Shown here piece after piece: positions 8,802-18,403 of a stretch of 39,695 nucleotides of DNA. This stretch comes from Enterobacterales bacterium (GTDB taxonomy: Bacteria; Pseudomonadota; Gammaproteobacteria; Enterobacterales; Enterobacteriaceae). Location: the NCBI GenBank assembly GCA_015654925.1, contig JAATFX010000045.1, forward strand, positions 1 to 39,695. Reading direction: 5' to 3'. The notes beneath the pieces were generated by a model, which was not told the DNA's origin, did not search any database, and saw nothing but the letters and a program-made list of their open reading frames with translations. Every line of letters begins with the position of its first letter. Positions within the stretch are counted from its first letter, which is position 1. A program made the translations under genes and the position numbers.

Positions 8802-9093
8802 GGGCGCTCCTTGCATGATGCCAACCTGGCCTCTTATCATGCCCGGCCCGGGCGATAAGCGTTATGGTAATGGCGCGGAATGCGGAGCGCATCCGGAAAA
8901 AAGCACCCCAGTTGCCCTTTTTACCGGTGCGGATGCGACCCGCTTCATACGGGTATGCGCTGGCGGTAACCAGCGGCTGACGGGTAAGCGGAGCGGCAGA
9001 ATGAAAAAAATTCATGAAAAGGCAACTTATTGAAAGCTAGCGCAATTACGCTATTTTTTGCCCCAGCCTCCGGACGTGAAATTTAAAAAAAGG

Positions 9094-9121
9094 TTGTCAG
9101 TGTCCCGAAAACTGTGATAAC
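9094..9121 (+). promoter_or_regulatory. Probable ilvLXGMEDA promoter
   Basis: A -35 element TTGTCA (9094-9099) and an extended -10 TGTGATAAC (9113-9121) are 16 nt apart and about 40 nt before the leader peptide. The whole gap from comM (8802-9163) holds nothing else I can identify apart from an A/T-rich upstream tract. Confidence 0.6.
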
Positions 9122-9163
9122 TCTGTAGGTATTCATTCGACCAGAAGTAATGAAACCTCTTAT

Positions 9164-9265
9164 ATGAAAGCCTTTGTCCAAGTGATTAGCCTAGTCGTGA
9201 TTAGCGTGGTGGTGATTATAATCCCACCGTGCGGGGCTGCACTTGGACGAAGAAAAGCTTACTAA
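9164..9265 (+). CDS. ilvL: ilv operon leader peptide
   Basis: This 33-residue peptide controls attenuation of the operon. After MKAFVQ it matches the E. coli IlvL peptide: ISLVVISVVVIIIPPCGAAL, then a basic end. It has 7 Val, 5 Ile and 2 Leu codons, so a shortage of charged branched-chain tRNA stalls the ribosome and prevents formation of the terminator downstream. Leu10 keeps the rare CUA codon known to matter for leucine control in E. coli. An earlier ATG at 9150 runs into a stop after five codons. Confidence 0.95.
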   Translation: MKAFVQVISLVVISVVVIIIPPCGAALGRRKAY

Positions 9266-9286
9266 ACAAGCTTAAATCTCAAGAAG

Positions 9287-9319
9287 ACCCCCGCACCGAA
9301 AGGACGGGGGTTTTTTTTT
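9287..9319 (+). terminator. ilv attenuator (intrinsic terminator)
   Basis: ACCCCCG at 9287-9293 pairs with CGGGGGT at 9305-9311, followed by a run of nine T. It begins about 20 nt after the stop of the leader peptide, the usual place for the ilv attenuator. Alternative pairing of its upstream arm with the leader region would form the antiterminator. Confidence 0.93.
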
Positions 9320-9367
9320 GGCTGATTTTTATGACGACAAAGATACGAAATGAATAAGGAATATAAA

Positions 9368-9418
9368 ATGGAAAACAGCATAAAATCCTGTTCTCACCGC
9401 AGACCGGCGGGGAACTGA
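9368..9418 (+). CDS. ilvX: Small peptide IlvX
   Basis: This 16-codon frame ([16 protein letters not shown]) lies between the attenuator and ilvG. AAGGAA sits 6 nt before its ATG, and its TGA ends 2 nt before the ilvG start. E. coli has a 16-residue gene ilvX at the same place; as I recall it (MNNSTKFCFSRFRTGN), length, start MxNSxKxC and end GN agree. Function is unknown; the spacing suggests that its translation feeds ribosomes into ilvG, whose own ribosome site is poor. Nothing else was open in this gap. Confidence 0.8.
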   Translation: MENSIKSCSHRRPAGN

Positions 9419-9420
9419 CT

Positions 9421-11067
9421 ATGAATGGTGCTCAGTGGGTAGTACAAGCGTTGCGCGCACAGGGTGTGGATATGGTTTTCGGTTATCCCGGCGGGGCAAT
9501 AATGCCGGTATACGACGCGCTCTATGACGGCGGGGTGGAGCATCTACTTTGCCGCCACGAACAAGGCGCGGCCATGGCGGCGATTGGCTACGCACGAGCC
9601 ACCGGTAAAGTGGGCGTGTGTATCGCCACTTCCGGCCCGGGGGCGACCAATTTAATCACCGGCCTGGCGGATGCCCTGCTGGATTCCGTTCCCCTGGTGG
9701 CCATTACCGGCCAGGTGGGATCGTCGCTGATCGGTACCGATGCTTTTCAGGAAATCGACGTATTGGGTTTGTCCCTGGCCTGCACCAAACACAGCTTCCT
9801 GGTGGAGAGCCTGGCCGAACTGCCGGCCATCATGACCGAAGCCTTTGCTATCGCCAGCAGCGGCCGCCCGGGCCCGGTATTGATCGATATCCCCAAGGAT
9901 ATCCAGCTTGCCACCGGCGATCTGAACCCGCACTTGGTCAGTATTGACGATCAGGCGGGGGTTATCCAGGGCGATTTGGCCGCGGCCCGGGACCTGCTGC
10001 GCCAAGCGCGCAAGCCTATGTTATACGTCGGCGGCGGGGTTGGCATGGCGCGCGCCGTGCCGGCGCTGCGGGAGTTTATCGCCCGCACCGGCATACCGAG
10101 CGTGGCGACCCTTAAAGGCCTGGGCGCTCCGGATCGCGATGACGAGTGTTATCTGGGCATGCTGGGGATGCACGGCAATAAGGCCGCCAACCTGGCGGTG
10201 CAATCCTGCGACCTGCTGATGGCGGTCGGCGCCCGCTTTGACGATCGGGTTACCGGCAAACTCAACGCCTTTGCCCCCCATGCCAAGGTGATCCATTTGG
10301 ATATCGACCCGGCGGAATTGGGCAAGTTGCGCCAGCCGCACGTGGCGCTGCAGGGGGATTTGAACCGGCTGTTCCCGGCCCTGGCGCAGACGTTATCCAT
10401 TGACGACTGGCGTACCGAGACCCGGGCGCTGAAAGCGGAATATCAGTGGCGTTACGATCATCCGGGGGAGGCGATTTACGCCCCGGCATTACTGAGGTCG
10501 CTTTCGCAGCGCGCGCCGGCGGAAACGGTGTTCACCACCGATGTCGGCCAGCACCAGATGTGGGCCGCCCAGCATATGAGTTTCAGCCGCCCGGAAAATT
10601 TCATCACTTCCAGCGGCCTGGGCACCATGGGCTTCGGCGTGCCGGCGGCGGTGGGCGCGCAGGTAGCCCGGCCCAAGGACACCGTGGTTTGCGTCTCCGG
10701 CGACGGTTCGTTTATGATGAACGTCCAGGAGTTGACCACCATCAAACGAAAACGGTTGCCGTTGAAAATCGTCTTAATCGATAATCAGCGATTAGGCATG
10801 GTTCGACAGTGGCAGCAATTGTTTTTCGACGGACGTTACAGCGAAACCACTCTTACCGATAACCCCGATTTCCTTATCCTGGCCAGCGCATTTGATATCC
10901 CCGGCCAACGAATTACCCGTAAAGACCAGATTGATGCCGCGCTTGAGGCGATGTTCACCCATCAGGGACCCTACCTGCTGCATGTCTCCATCGACGAACA
11001 CGAAAACGTCTGGCCCCTGGTGCCACCCGGCGCCGGCAATGAAACCATGCTGGAGAAATTATCATGA
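9421..11067 (+). CDS. ilvG: Acetohydroxyacid synthase II, catalytic subunit (intact)
   Basis: This thiamine-diphosphate enzyme condenses two pyruvates to acetolactate (valine, leucine) or pyruvate with 2-oxobutanoate (isoleucine). The 548 residues equal the length of the functional enterobacterial protein. Visible features are the catalytic Glu47 in RHEQGAA, the C-terminal ThDP motif beginning GDGSFMMN, and the FAD-domain region in the middle. The frame is continuous; the well-known ilvG frameshift of E. coli K-12 is absent. The last codons overlap the start of ilvM (ATGA), giving coupled synthesis of the two subunits. Confidence 0.97.
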   Translation: MNGAQWVVQALRAQGVDMVFGYPGGAIMPVYDALYDGGVEHLLCRHEQGAAMAAIGYARATGKVGVCIATSGPGATNLITGLADALLDSVPLVAITGQVGSSLIGTDAFQEIDVLGLSLACTKHSFLVESLAELPAIMTEAFAIASSGRPGPVLIDIPKDIQLATGDLNPHLVSIDDQAGVIQGDLAAARDLLRQARKPMLYVGGGVGMARAVPALREFIARTGIPSVATLKGLGAPDRDDECYLGMLGMHGNKAANLAVQSCDLLMAVGARFDDRVTGKLNAFAPHAKVIHLDIDPAELGKLRQPHVALQGDLNRLFPALAQTLSIDDWRTETRALKAEYQWRYDHPGEAIYAPALLRSLSQRAPAETVFTTDVGQHQMWAAQHMSFSRPENFITSSGLGTMGFGVPAAVGAQVARPKDTVVCVSGDGSFMMNVQELTTIKRKRLPLKIVLIDNQRLGMVRQWQQLFFDGRYSETTLTDNPDFLILASAFDIPGQRITRKDQIDAALEAMFTHQGPYLLHVSIDEHENVWPLVPPGAGNETMLEKLS

Positions 11068-11321
11068 TACAACATCAGCTTTCCATCGAGGCGCGTTCCC
11101 GCCCGGAAATTCTGGAGCGCGTTTTGCGGGTGGTTCGCCACCGCGGATTTCGCGTTTGCGCATTAAATATGGCGCCACAAACCAATCCGGAATGTATAAA
11201 TATTCAATTGACCGTTGCAAGCCTGCGTCCGGTCGATTTACTGTCTTCACAGCTAAGTAAACTTATGGATGTCGCCTGTGTCGAGATCCAGCAACTGACA
11301 TCACAACAAATACGCGCCTAA
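11064..11321 (+). CDS. ilvM: Acetohydroxyacid synthase II, small subunit
   Basis: This is the regulatory small subunit of AHAS II, an ACT-like domain of 85 residues (E. coli 87). The start [20 protein letters not shown] and the RVCAxN-type strand are typical. It overlaps ilvG by 4 nt, with GGAG in the end of ilvG as ribosome site. AHAS II is the isoenzyme least sensitive to valine, so this pair lets growth continue in the presence of valine. Confidence 0.93.
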   Translation: MIQHQLSIEARSRPEILERVLRVVRHRGFRVCALNMAPQTNPECINIQLTVASLRPVDLLSSQLSKLMDVACVEIQQLTSQQIRA

Positions 11322-11342
11322 GGCACGAGTAAGGAAAAGAAA

Positions 11343-12272
11343 ATGACGACGAAGAAAGCTGATTTTATTTGGTTCAACGGCGAGATGGTGCCATGGGCGG
11401 AGGCCAAGGTCCATGTGATGTCCCACGCGCTGCATTATGGATCGTCAGTCTTCGAAGGTGTGCGTTGCTATGACTCGCATAAAGGGCCCGTGGTGTTCCG
11501 CCATCGCGAACATATGCAGCGCCTGCGAGATTCCGCCAAAATTTATCGTATGCCGGTTACCCAAAGCGTGGATGAGTTAATGGAAGCCTGCCGCGCGGTG
11601 CTGCGCAAGAATAAACTGGTGAGCGCGTATATCCGTCCGCTGGTCTTCGTGGGCGACGTCGGCATGGGGGTCAATCCGCCGCCGGATTACACCACCGATG
11701 TGATTATCGCCGCCTTCCCGTGGGGCGCGTATCTGGGTGAAGACGCCCTGGATCAAGGTATCGACGCCATGGTCTCCTCGTGGAACCGCGTCGCCGCCAA
11801 TACCATCCCGACGGCGGCCAAGGCCGGCGGCAATTATCTCTCCTCCATGCTGGTGGGGGCCGAAGCCCGCCGTCACGGCTATCAGGAAGGGATCGCGCTG
11901 GATGTCCACGGCTATGTTTCCGAGGGCGCCGGGGAAAACCTGTTTGAAGTGAAAGAGGGCATCCTGTTTACGCCGCCGTTTACCTCGTCCGCCCTGCCGG
12001 GCATTACCCGCGACGCCATCATCAAACTGGCCAAAGACGCCGGCATTGAAGTGCGCGAACAGGTCTTGTCCCGCGAGTCGCTGTATTTGGCCGATGAAGT
12101 CTTTATGTCCGGCACCGCCGCGGAAATCACCCCGGTGCGCAGCGTCGACCGTATCCAAGTGGGCATCGGCCGCTGCGGTCCGGTGACCAAGCAACTACAG
12201 AAGGCCTTTTTCGGCCTGTTTACCGGTGAAACCGAAGATAAATGGGGCTGGCTGGATCCGGTCAACAACTAA
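11343..12272 (+). CDS. ilvE: Branched-chain amino acid aminotransferase
   Basis: This fold-type IV PLP transaminase of 309 residues performs the last step of valine, leucine and isoleucine synthesis with glutamate as amino donor. The PLP lysine is K160 in AAKAGGNY, and the N-terminal WFNGEMVPW and C-terminal MSGTAAEITPVRSVD blocks are typical. It starts 21 nt after ilvM with AAGGA 7 nt before the ATG. It is followed by a perfect GC-rich palindrome before ilvD. Confidence 0.97.
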   Translation: MTTKKADFIWFNGEMVPWAEAKVHVMSHALHYGSSVFEGVRCYDSHKGPVVFRHREHMQRLRDSAKIYRMPVTQSVDELMEACRAVLRKNKLVSAYIRPLVFVGDVGMGVNPPPDYTTDVIIAAFPWGAYLGEDALDQGIDAMVSSWNRVAANTIPTAAKAGGNYLSSMLVGAEARRHGYQEGIALDVHGYVSEGAGENLFEVKEGILFTPPFTSSALPGITRDAIIKLAKDAGIEVREQVLSRESLYLADEVFMSGTAAEITPVRSVDRIQVGIGRCGPVTKQLQKAFFGLFTGETEDKWGWLDPVNN

Positions 12273-12292
12273 TAATAATACCTTATTGCCTA

Positions 12293-12314
12293 GCAGGCGG
12301 CGTACGCCGCCTGC
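12293..12314. repeat. Perfect 22-bp palindrome between ilvE and ilvD
   Basis: The 22 bases are exactly self-complementary: the arms GCAGGCGGC and GCCGCCTGC enclose GTAC, giving a 9-bp hairpin. No T-run follows, so the operon can read through. It may stabilise the 3' end of the upstream mRNA part. The ilvD ribosome site (CTGGAG) lies 13 nt after it. Confidence 0.8.
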
Positions 12315-12340
12315 CGAAAAGATAAACTGGAGTATTGAGC

Positions 12341-14191
12341 ATGCCTAAGTACCGTTCCGCTACCACCACCCATGGCCGCAATATGGCCGGCGCCAGAGCC
12401 TTGTGGCGCGCCACCGGTATGACCGATGACGATTTCGACAAACCGATCATTGCCGTGGTGAACTCCTTTACCCAATTTGTGCCGGGCCATGTGCACCTGC
12501 GCGATTTGGGTAAACTGGTTGCCGAGCAAATCGAAGCTTCCGGCGGCGTGGCGAAAGAATTCAACACCATTGCGGTGGATGATGGCATCGCCATGGGGCA
12601 CGGCGGCATGCTGTACTCCCTGCCGTCGCGCGAGCTGATTGCCGACTCGGTGGAATATATGGTCAATGCCCACTGCGCCGACGCCATGGTGTGCATTTCC
12701 AACTGCGATAAAATCACCCCGGGGATGCTGATGGCGGCGTTGCGCCTTAACATTCCGGTGATTTTTGTTTCCGGCGGCCCGATGGAAGCCGGCAAAACCA
12801 AGCTGTCCGATAAAATCATCAAACTCGATTTGATTGACGCCATGATCCAGGGCGCCAATCCGAACGTATCCGACGCCGACAGCAACCAGATCGAACGCTC
12901 CGCCTGCCCGACCTGCGGGTCGTGCTCCGGTATGTTTACCGCCAACTCCATGAACTGCCTGACCGAGGCCCTGGGCCTGTCCCAGCCGGGCAACGGTTCG
13001 CTGCTGGCGACCCATGCGGATCGCCGGCAACTGTTCCTTAACGCCGGCAAGCGCATCGTTGAGTTAACCAAGCGTTATTACGAACAAGACGATGAAAGCG
13101 CGTTGCCGCGCAGCATCGCCTGTAAAGCAGCGTTTGAAAACGCCATGACGCTCGATATCGCCATGGGTGGCTCCACCAATACCGTGCTGCATCTGCTGGC
13201 GGCGGCGCAGGAGGGGGAGGTGGATTTCACCATGGCGGATATCGATCGTTTATCCCGCCGGGTGCCGCATTTGTGCAAAGTGGCGCCGAGCACGCAGAAG
13301 TACCATATGGAAGATGTTCACCGCGCCGGCGGCGTGTGGGGCATTCTGGGCGAATTGGATCGTACCGGCCTGCTTAACCGCGACGTCACCAATATTCTCG
13401 GTCTGAAACTGCCCGAAGCCCTGCGCCGGTATGATGTCATGCTGACCGACGACGCCGAAGTGAAAAGCATGTATTCCGCCGGTCCGGCCGGTATCCGCAC
13501 CACCAAAGCCTTTTCGCAGGACTGCCGCTGGCCGTCCCTGGATACCGATCGCAAGGAAGGCTGCATCCGCTCCCGTGAATTCGCCTACAGCCAGGATGGC
13601 GGGCTGGCGACGCTGTACGGCAACATCGCCCTAGACGGCTGTATCGTGAAAACCGCCGGCGTGGATAAAGGCAGCCTGCTGTTCCGCGGCCCGGCGAAAG
13701 TCTACGAAAGCCAGGAAGAAGCCTCCGAGGCGATTCTCGGCGGTAAAGTCGTGGCTGGCGATGTAGTGGTGATTCGTTATGAAGGGCCGAAAGGCGGGCC
13801 GGGCATGCAAGAGATGCTCTATCCCACCACCTACCTTAAATCCATGGGGTTGGGCAAACAGTGCGCCTTGATCACCGACGGCCGCTTCTCCGGCGGCACG
13901 TCCGGCCTGTCCATCGGCCATGTGTCTCCTGAAGCCGCCAGCGGCGGCCTGATCGGCCTGGTGCGCGATGGCGATATCATCGATATCGATATCCACGGGC
14001 GCGGCATCGTATTGGACGTGGCGGACAGCGAATTGGCCGCACGGCGCGAAGCGCAACTGGCGCGCGGCGCCGCCGCCTGGACTCCGGTGAACCGCGTGCG
14101 CCAGGTTTCCTTTGCCCTGCGCGCCTATGCCCTGTTGGCCACCAGCGCCGATAAAGGCGCGGTACGCGATAAAAGCAAGCTGGGGGGCTAA
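12341..14191 (+). CDS. ilvD: Dihydroxyacid dehydratase
   Basis: This iron-sulfur enzyme dehydrates 2,3-dihydroxyisovalerate and 2,3-dihydroxy-3-methylvalerate to the keto acids used by IlvE. The 616 residues match E. coli exactly. Cluster-related cysteines are C122 in [10 protein letters not shown] and the [12 protein letters not shown] group at about 188-199. The start at 12341 ([15 protein letters not shown]) has CTGGAG 8 nt upstream; the in-frame TTG at 12335 is disfavoured. The gene is 6 nt upstream of ilvA. Confidence 0.97.
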   Translation: MPKYRSATTTHGRNMAGARALWRATGMTDDDFDKPIIAVVNSFTQFVPGHVHLRDLGKLVAEQIEASGGVAKEFNTIAVDDGIAMGHGGMLYSLPSRELIADSVEYMVNAHCADAMVCISNCDKITPGMLMAALRLNIPVIFVSGGPMEAGKTKLSDKIIKLDLIDAMIQGANPNVSDADSNQIERSACPTCGSCSGMFTANSMNCLTEALGLSQPGNGSLLATHADRRQLFLNAGKRIVELTKRYYEQDDESALPRSIACKAAFENAMTLDIAMGGSTNTVLHLLAAAQEGEVDFTMADIDRLSRRVPHLCKVAPSTQKYHMEDVHRAGGVWGILGELDRTGLLNRDVTNILGLKLPEALRRYDVMLTDDAEVKSMYSAGPAGIRTTKAFSQDCRWPSLDTDRKEGCIRSREFAYSQDGGLATLYGNIALDGCIVKTAGVDKGSLLFRGPAKVYESQEEASEAILGGKVVAGDVVVIRYEGPKGGPGMQEMLYPTTYLKSMGLGKQCALITDGRFSGGTSGLSIGHVSPEAASGGLIGLVRDGDIIDIDIHGRGIVLDVADSELAARREAQLARGAAAWTPVNRVRQVSFALRAYALLATSADKGAVRDKSKLGG

Positions 14192-14197
14192 CCGGCC

Positions 14198-15742
14198 ATG
14201 GCTGACTCCTTACCGCTGTCCGCCGCGCCCTGTGCCGCGGAGTATCTGCGCGCCACGCTGCGTTCGCCGGTCTACGAGGTGGCGCAGGTCACTCCATTGG
14301 ACGTCATGGAGAAACTGTCCGCCCGCCTCGGCAACTGTATTTTGGTCAAGCGCGAGGATCGCCAGCCGGTGCACAGCTTTAAGCTGCGCGGCGCTTACGC
14401 GATGATTTCAGGCTTGAGCGAAGAGCAAAAGGCCCACGGCGTGGTTACCGCTTCGGCGGGCAATCATGCCCAGGGCGTGGCGTTATCCGCCACTAAACTG
14501 GGTATTAAGTCGCTGATCGTGATGCCGGTGGCGACCGCCGATATCAAAGTCGACGCGGTGCGCAGCTTTGGCGGCGAAGCCTTGCTGTACGGCGCTAACT
14601 TCGACGAGGCCAAAGCCAAGGCCATCGAGCTGGCGCGCGATCATGACTACACCTTCGTCCCGCCGTTCGACCATCCCGCGGTGATTGCCGGCCAGGGCAC
14701 GCTGGCCATGGAGTTATTGCAGCAGGACGCGCACCTCGACCGGATATTCGTCCCGGTGGGCGGGGGCGGCCTGGCGGCCGGCGTCGCGGTGCTGATCAAG
14801 CATTTGATGCCGCAAATCCAGGTCATCGGCGTCGAGGCGGAAGAATCCGCTTGCTTGTGCGCGGCCCTCAAGGCGGGCGAGCCGGTGGATCTTCCCCGGG
14901 TTGGCCTATTCGCCGAAGGGGTGGCGGTCAGGCGTATCGGTAATGAGACCTTCCGTTTATGCCGCGAGTTTCTCGATGACGTGGTTACCGTGGACAGCGA
15001 TGCCATCTGCGCGGCGGTGAAGGATTTGTTCGAGGATGTCAGGGCGATCGCCGAACCGGCCGGCGCGCTGGCTTTGGCGGGCATGAAAAAATATATTCAG
15101 CAGCACAATATCCAGGGCGAGCGGCTGGCCCACGTGCTGTCCGGCGCCAATGTGAATTTTCACGGCCTGCGTTATGTGTCTGAGCGCTGCGAACTGGGCG
15201 AGCAGCGGGAAGCCCTGATGGCGGTGACCATACCGGAGCAGAAGGGCAGCTTCCTGAAGTTTTGCCAACTGCTGGGCGGCCGGGCGGTGACCGAGTTCAA
15301 CTACCGTTATGCCGATGCGGATAATGCCTGCATTTTTGTCGGTATCCGCCTGACCCGCGGCCCCGCGGAACGCGATGAGATCCTCACCGAGCTTGGCGCC
15401 GGCGGTTATCAGGTGGTGGATTTATCCGATGACGAAATGGCCAAGCTGCACGTGCGGTATATGGTGGGCGGACGACCGTCGAAACCGCTGCGCGAGCGCC
15501 TGTTTAGTTTTGAATTCCCGGAATCGCCGGGGGCCTTGCTGAAATTCCTGCATACCCTCGGCACCCATTGGAATATTTCATTGTTCCACTATCGCAGCCA
15601 CGGTACCGATTATGGCCGCGTCCTGGCGGGCTTTGAATTGATCGAGCGGGACCCGGAGTTCGAGCGCCATCTTTCGGCGCTGGGTTATGAATGCCATGAC
15701 GAGACCCTGAATCCGGCGTTCCGGTTTTTCCTGCAAGGATAA
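14198..15742 (+). CDS. ilvA: Threonine dehydratase, biosynthetic
   Basis: This PLP enzyme deaminates threonine to 2-oxobutanoate, the entry step of isoleucine synthesis. It has 514 residues, as in E. coli. The catalytic domain shows K62 in HSFKLRGAY, the SAGNHAQG substrate loop and a GGGGLAAG phosphate loop. The C-terminal third carries two ACT-like regulatory regions (SERCELGEQREA and PESPGALLKFLHTLG) through which isoleucine inhibits and valine activates. It closes the operon; no clear T-run terminator follows in the 61 nt before ilvY. Confidence 0.97.
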   Translation: MADSLPLSAAPCAAEYLRATLRSPVYEVAQVTPLDVMEKLSARLGNCILVKREDRQPVHSFKLRGAYAMISGLSEEQKAHGVVTASAGNHAQGVALSATKLGIKSLIVMPVATADIKVDAVRSFGGEALLYGANFDEAKAKAIELARDHDYTFVPPFDHPAVIAGQGTLAMELLQQDAHLDRIFVPVGGGGLAAGVAVLIKHLMPQIQVIGVEAEESACLCAALKAGEPVDLPRVGLFAEGVAVRRIGNETFRLCREFLDDVVTVDSDAICAAVKDLFEDVRAIAEPAGALALAGMKKYIQQHNIQGERLAHVLSGANVNFHGLRYVSERCELGEQREALMAVTIPEQKGSFLKFCQLLGGRAVTEFNYRYADADNACIFVGIRLTRGPAERDEILTELGAGGYQVVDLSDDEMAKLHVRYMVGGRPSKPLRERLFSFEFPESPGALLKFLHTLGTHWNISLFHYRSHGTDYGRVLAGFELIERDPEFERHLSALGYECHDETLNPAFRFFLQG

Positions 15743-15803
15743 CCCTTCCCGTTCGCGCCGCGGCTGCGGGGCATTATTTCGCCAACCCGGCTTCGCCGCG
15801 CGG

Positions 15804-16724
15804 TCAGGCTGGCGCAGAGGCCCGGCCGGCGGCGCCGTTAAGCGAAAGTAGCTGCCAGAAAGCCTCGATCAGCGGCTCTTGCAGGCGTTTGCGCTGTACG
15901 CAGACCCCCAGTTCCAGCGGTTCGACCACGGTATCGTGTTCAAGGACCTGGATACGGTTGCGTACCGGCTCAGGGCTGTTGTCAACCACCACCTCCGGGA
16001 TCAGGGCGATGCCGCAGCCGAGCGCCACCATCGATACAATGGCCTCATGCCCGGCCACCGTGGCGTAAATCAGGGGGTTGGTTATGCGGTTGCTGCGAAA
16101 CCAGTAATCGATGCGTCGGCGCGCCGGGCCATGCTCGGGCAAAATAAACGGCGTGTGGGACCAGTCGGGGGTGTCCGCCGTGGCCTGCGCGCGTACCGGG
16201 CAGGGCAGCGCGGGGGCGATAAGAATCATCGGTATTTCGCCTATGGGGGCGAAATCGATACTGGCGGGCAGGATTTCCGGATGCCCGGCAATGCCCAAAT
16301 CCGCATCGTTGGATTGCACTTTATCCACCGCGTCGGCGGCATCGCCGGTGGTCAGCTTAATCTCCACCAGGGGGTGTTCGGCCCGGAAATGATCGAGTAT
16401 CGGCGGCAGGTGGCTATAGGCGGCGGTCACCGAGCAAAACAGCCGCAGCTCGCCGCTCAGCGAAGGGCCGTGCTGGCCCAGGCGATGGCGCAACTGCTGG
16501 TAGTGCAGCAGCGTTTGCTGGGCGAAGGTTTTTAATTGTTCGCCGGCATCGGTTAATTGCACCGTGCGATTATCGCGCAAAAACAAGGTTTGCCCGACGT
16601 CTTCTTCCAGGCGCTGGATTTGCCGCGACAGCGTCGAGGGGCTCACATGGGTCGCTTTGGCCGTACGTCCGAAATGGCGGCTTTCCGCCAGATGAAGGAA
16701 TAATTTAAGATCCCGTAGATCCAT
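15804..16724 (-). CDS. ilvY: LysR-family activator of ilvC, IlvY
   Basis: This LysR regulator of 306 residues (E. coli 297) senses acetolactate or acetohydroxybutyrate and activates ilvC. The N-terminal helix-turn-helix ([20 protein letters not shown] onward) is nearly identical to E. coli, and the effector domain keeps [18 protein letters not shown] and NSPEPVRNR. The C-terminal tail is a little longer than usual and Ala/Gly-rich. The start at 16724 is the family start with AGAGG upstream; an in-frame ATG at 16748 would run into the operator. It diverges from ilvC. Confidence 0.95.
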   Translation of the reverse strand: MDLRDLKLFLHLAESRHFGRTAKATHVSPSTLSRQIQRLEEDVGQTLFLRDNRTVQLTDAGEQLKTFAQQTLLHYQQLRHRLGQHGPSLSGELRLFCSVTAAYSHLPPILDHFRAEHPLVEIKLTTGDAADAVDKVQSNDADLGIAGHPEILPASIDFAPIGEIPMILIAPALPCPVRAQATADTPDWSHTPFILPEHGPARRRIDYWFRSNRITNPLIYATVAGHEAIVSMVALGCGIALIPEVVVDNSPEPVRNRIQVLEHDTVVEPLELGVCVQRKRLQEPLIEAFWQLLSLNGAAGRASAPA

Positions 16725-16747
16725 AGCATTGCCGCCTCTTTGGAGCA

Positions 16748-16784
16748 TTGCATAATATGCAACATCAGATTGTTAATATATCAA
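16748..16784. promoter_or_regulatory. IlvY operators between ilvY and ilvC
   Basis: A perfect 15-bp palindrome TTGCATAATATGCAA lies at 16748-16762, next to the ilvY start. A second, imperfect copy of the TTG-N9-CAA type (TTGTTAATATATCAA) lies at 16770-16784, toward the ilvC promoter. Two tandem operators in this gap are known for IlvY in E. coli: binding both represses ilvY and, with inducer, activates ilvC. Confidence 0.8.
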
Positions 16785-16813
16785 TTTAAGCAACATCTTT
16801 CCTGCTATATAGT
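16785..16813 (+). promoter_or_regulatory. Probable ilvC promoter
   Basis: A -10 element TATAGT (16808-16813) follows a poor -35 (TTTAAG, 16785-16790) at 17-nt spacing, directly next to the second operator. A weak -35 beside an activator site fits IlvY-dependent activation. The leader to ilvC is about 70 nt. Confidence 0.55.
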
Positions 16814-16886
16814 GGAAAGCATAAGCATTCCCGCACGGCGGGAATATCCTACAGCAGATCCAAAGCACTCTATACGGAGTAGTACC

Positions 16887-18365
16887 ATGGCTAATTATTT
16901 CAACTCTTTAAACCTGCGCCAGCAACTGGAGCAATTGGGTAAATGTCGCTTTATGGCCCGGGATGAATTTGTGGATGAAGCGGGTTACCTGAAAGGTAAG
17001 AAAGTGGTGATAATCGGCTGTGGCGCACAGGGGCTGAACCAGGGCCTCAACATGCGCGATTCCGGCCTGGATATCTCATACGCCTTGCGCAAAGCCGCCA
17101 TTGACGAAAAACGTCCGTCATGGCGTAAAGCCACGGAAAACGGCTTTAAAGTGGGCACCTATGAAGAGCTGATCCCGCAGGCCGACCTGGTGGTCAACCT
17201 GACGCCGGACAAACAGCATTCGGTAGTGGTTCAGGCGGTGCAGCCGTTGATGAAAAAGGGCGCTGCGCTGGGCTACTCCCATGGTTTTAACATCGTCGAA
17301 GTGGGCGAGCAAATCCGTAAGGATATTACCGTTATCATGGTGGCGCCGAAATGTCCGGGCACCGAGGTGCGGGAAGAGTATAAACGCGGTTTCGGCGTAC
17401 CGACGCTGATTGCGGTGCACCCGGAAAACGATCCCCAGGGCGAGGGCATGGCGCTGGCGAAAGCCTGGGCGGCCGCCACCGGCGGTCACCGCGCGGGCGT
17501 GTTGGAATCATCGTTCGTGGCCGAAGTCAAATCCGACCTGATGGGCGAACAAACCATTCTGTGCGGCATGCTGCAAGCCGGCTCGCTGCTGTGTTTTGAT
17601 AAAATGGTCGCCGATGGCGTCGACCAGGCCTACGCTGAAAAACTGGTGCAATTCGGCTGGGAAACCACCACCGAGGCGCTGAAACAGGGCGGTATCACCC
17701 TGATGATGGATCGCCTGTCCAATAGCGCCAAGCTGCGGGCCTTCGCCCTGTCGGAGCAGTTGAAAGCCCTGATGCAGCCGCTGTTTGAAAAGCATATGGA
17801 CGATATCATTACCGGCGCGTTTTCCAGCGGCATGATGGCCGACTGGGCCAACGATGACGTGAAATTATTGACCTGGCGTGAAGAAACCGGCGCGTCGGCG
17901 TTCGAAAATGCCCCGCAGTTCGAGGGTAAAATCAGCGAGCAGGAGTATTTCGATCACGGCGTGCTGATGATCGCCATGGCCAAGGCCGGGGTAGAGCTGG
18001 CGTTTGAAACCATGACCCGCTCCGGGATTATCGCCGAATCGGCTTATTATGAGTCGCTGCATGAGCTGCCGCTGATCGCCAATACCGTGGCCCGCAAACG
18101 CCTGTATGAGATGAACGTGGTGATTTCCGATACCGCCGAGTACGGCAACTATCTGTTTGCCAACGCCGCGGTGCCGCTGCTCAAAGAGAAGTTTATGGCC
18201 AGCCTGCAGCCGGGTGATTTGGGCAAATCCGTGCCCGCCGGCGCCATTGATAATGCGCAGCTGCGCGATGTCAACGACGCTATCCGCCATCATCCGATTG
18301 AAATCATCGGCGCTACCCTGCGTGGCTATATGAAGGATATGAAGCGCATCGCGGTAGCTAACTGA
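16887..18365 (+). CDS. ilvC: Ketol-acid reductoisomerase (class II)
   Basis: This NADPH enzyme isomerises and reduces acetolactate and acetohydroxybutyrate in valine and isoleucine synthesis. It has 492 residues, the long enterobacterial (class II) form with a duplicated C-terminal domain (E. coli 491). The nucleotide fold [19 protein letters not shown] and the Mg-binding [12 protein letters not shown] region are clear. The start at 16887 ([18 protein letters not shown]) has GGAG about 9 nt upstream. It is a single-gene unit with its own terminator. Confidence 0.97.
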   Translation: MANYFNSLNLRQQLEQLGKCRFMARDEFVDEAGYLKGKKVVIIGCGAQGLNQGLNMRDSGLDISYALRKAAIDEKRPSWRKATENGFKVGTYEELIPQADLVVNLTPDKQHSVVVQAVQPLMKKGAALGYSHGFNIVEVGEQIRKDITVIMVAPKCPGTEVREEYKRGFGVPTLIAVHPENDPQGEGMALAKAWAAATGGHRAGVLESSFVAEVKSDLMGEQTILCGMLQAGSLLCFDKMVADGVDQAYAEKLVQFGWETTTEALKQGGITLMMDRLSNSAKLRAFALSEQLKALMQPLFEKHMDDIITGAFSSGMMADWANDDVKLLTWREETGASAFENAPQFEGKISEQEYFDHGVLMIAMAKAGVELAFETMTRSGIIAESAYYESLHELPLIANTVARKRLYEMNVVISDTAEYGNYLFANAAVPLLKEKFMASLQPGDLGKSVPAGAIDNAQLRDVNDAIRHHPIEIIGATLRGYMKDMKRIAVAN

Positions 18366-18369
18366 TGTT

Positions 18370-18403
18370 AATCGTCCGCGCCATAACTGGCGCGGACGAT
18401 TTT
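18370..18403 (+). terminator. ilvC terminator
   Basis: A perfect 14-bp stem (AATCGTCCGCGCCA / TGGCGCGGACGATT) closes a TAAC loop and ends in TTTT, 5 nt after the ilvC stop. Confidence 0.92.

Noticed and set aside
8800..9033. 77-codon frame upstream of the ilv leader
   Set aside because: It starts in the comM start region and lies in promoter DNA; no family and no ribosome site.
9038..9058. Small inverted repeat TAGCG-CAATTA-CGCTA followed by six T
   Set aside because: The 5-bp stem is weak and no plus-strand gene lies upstream that would need a terminator here.
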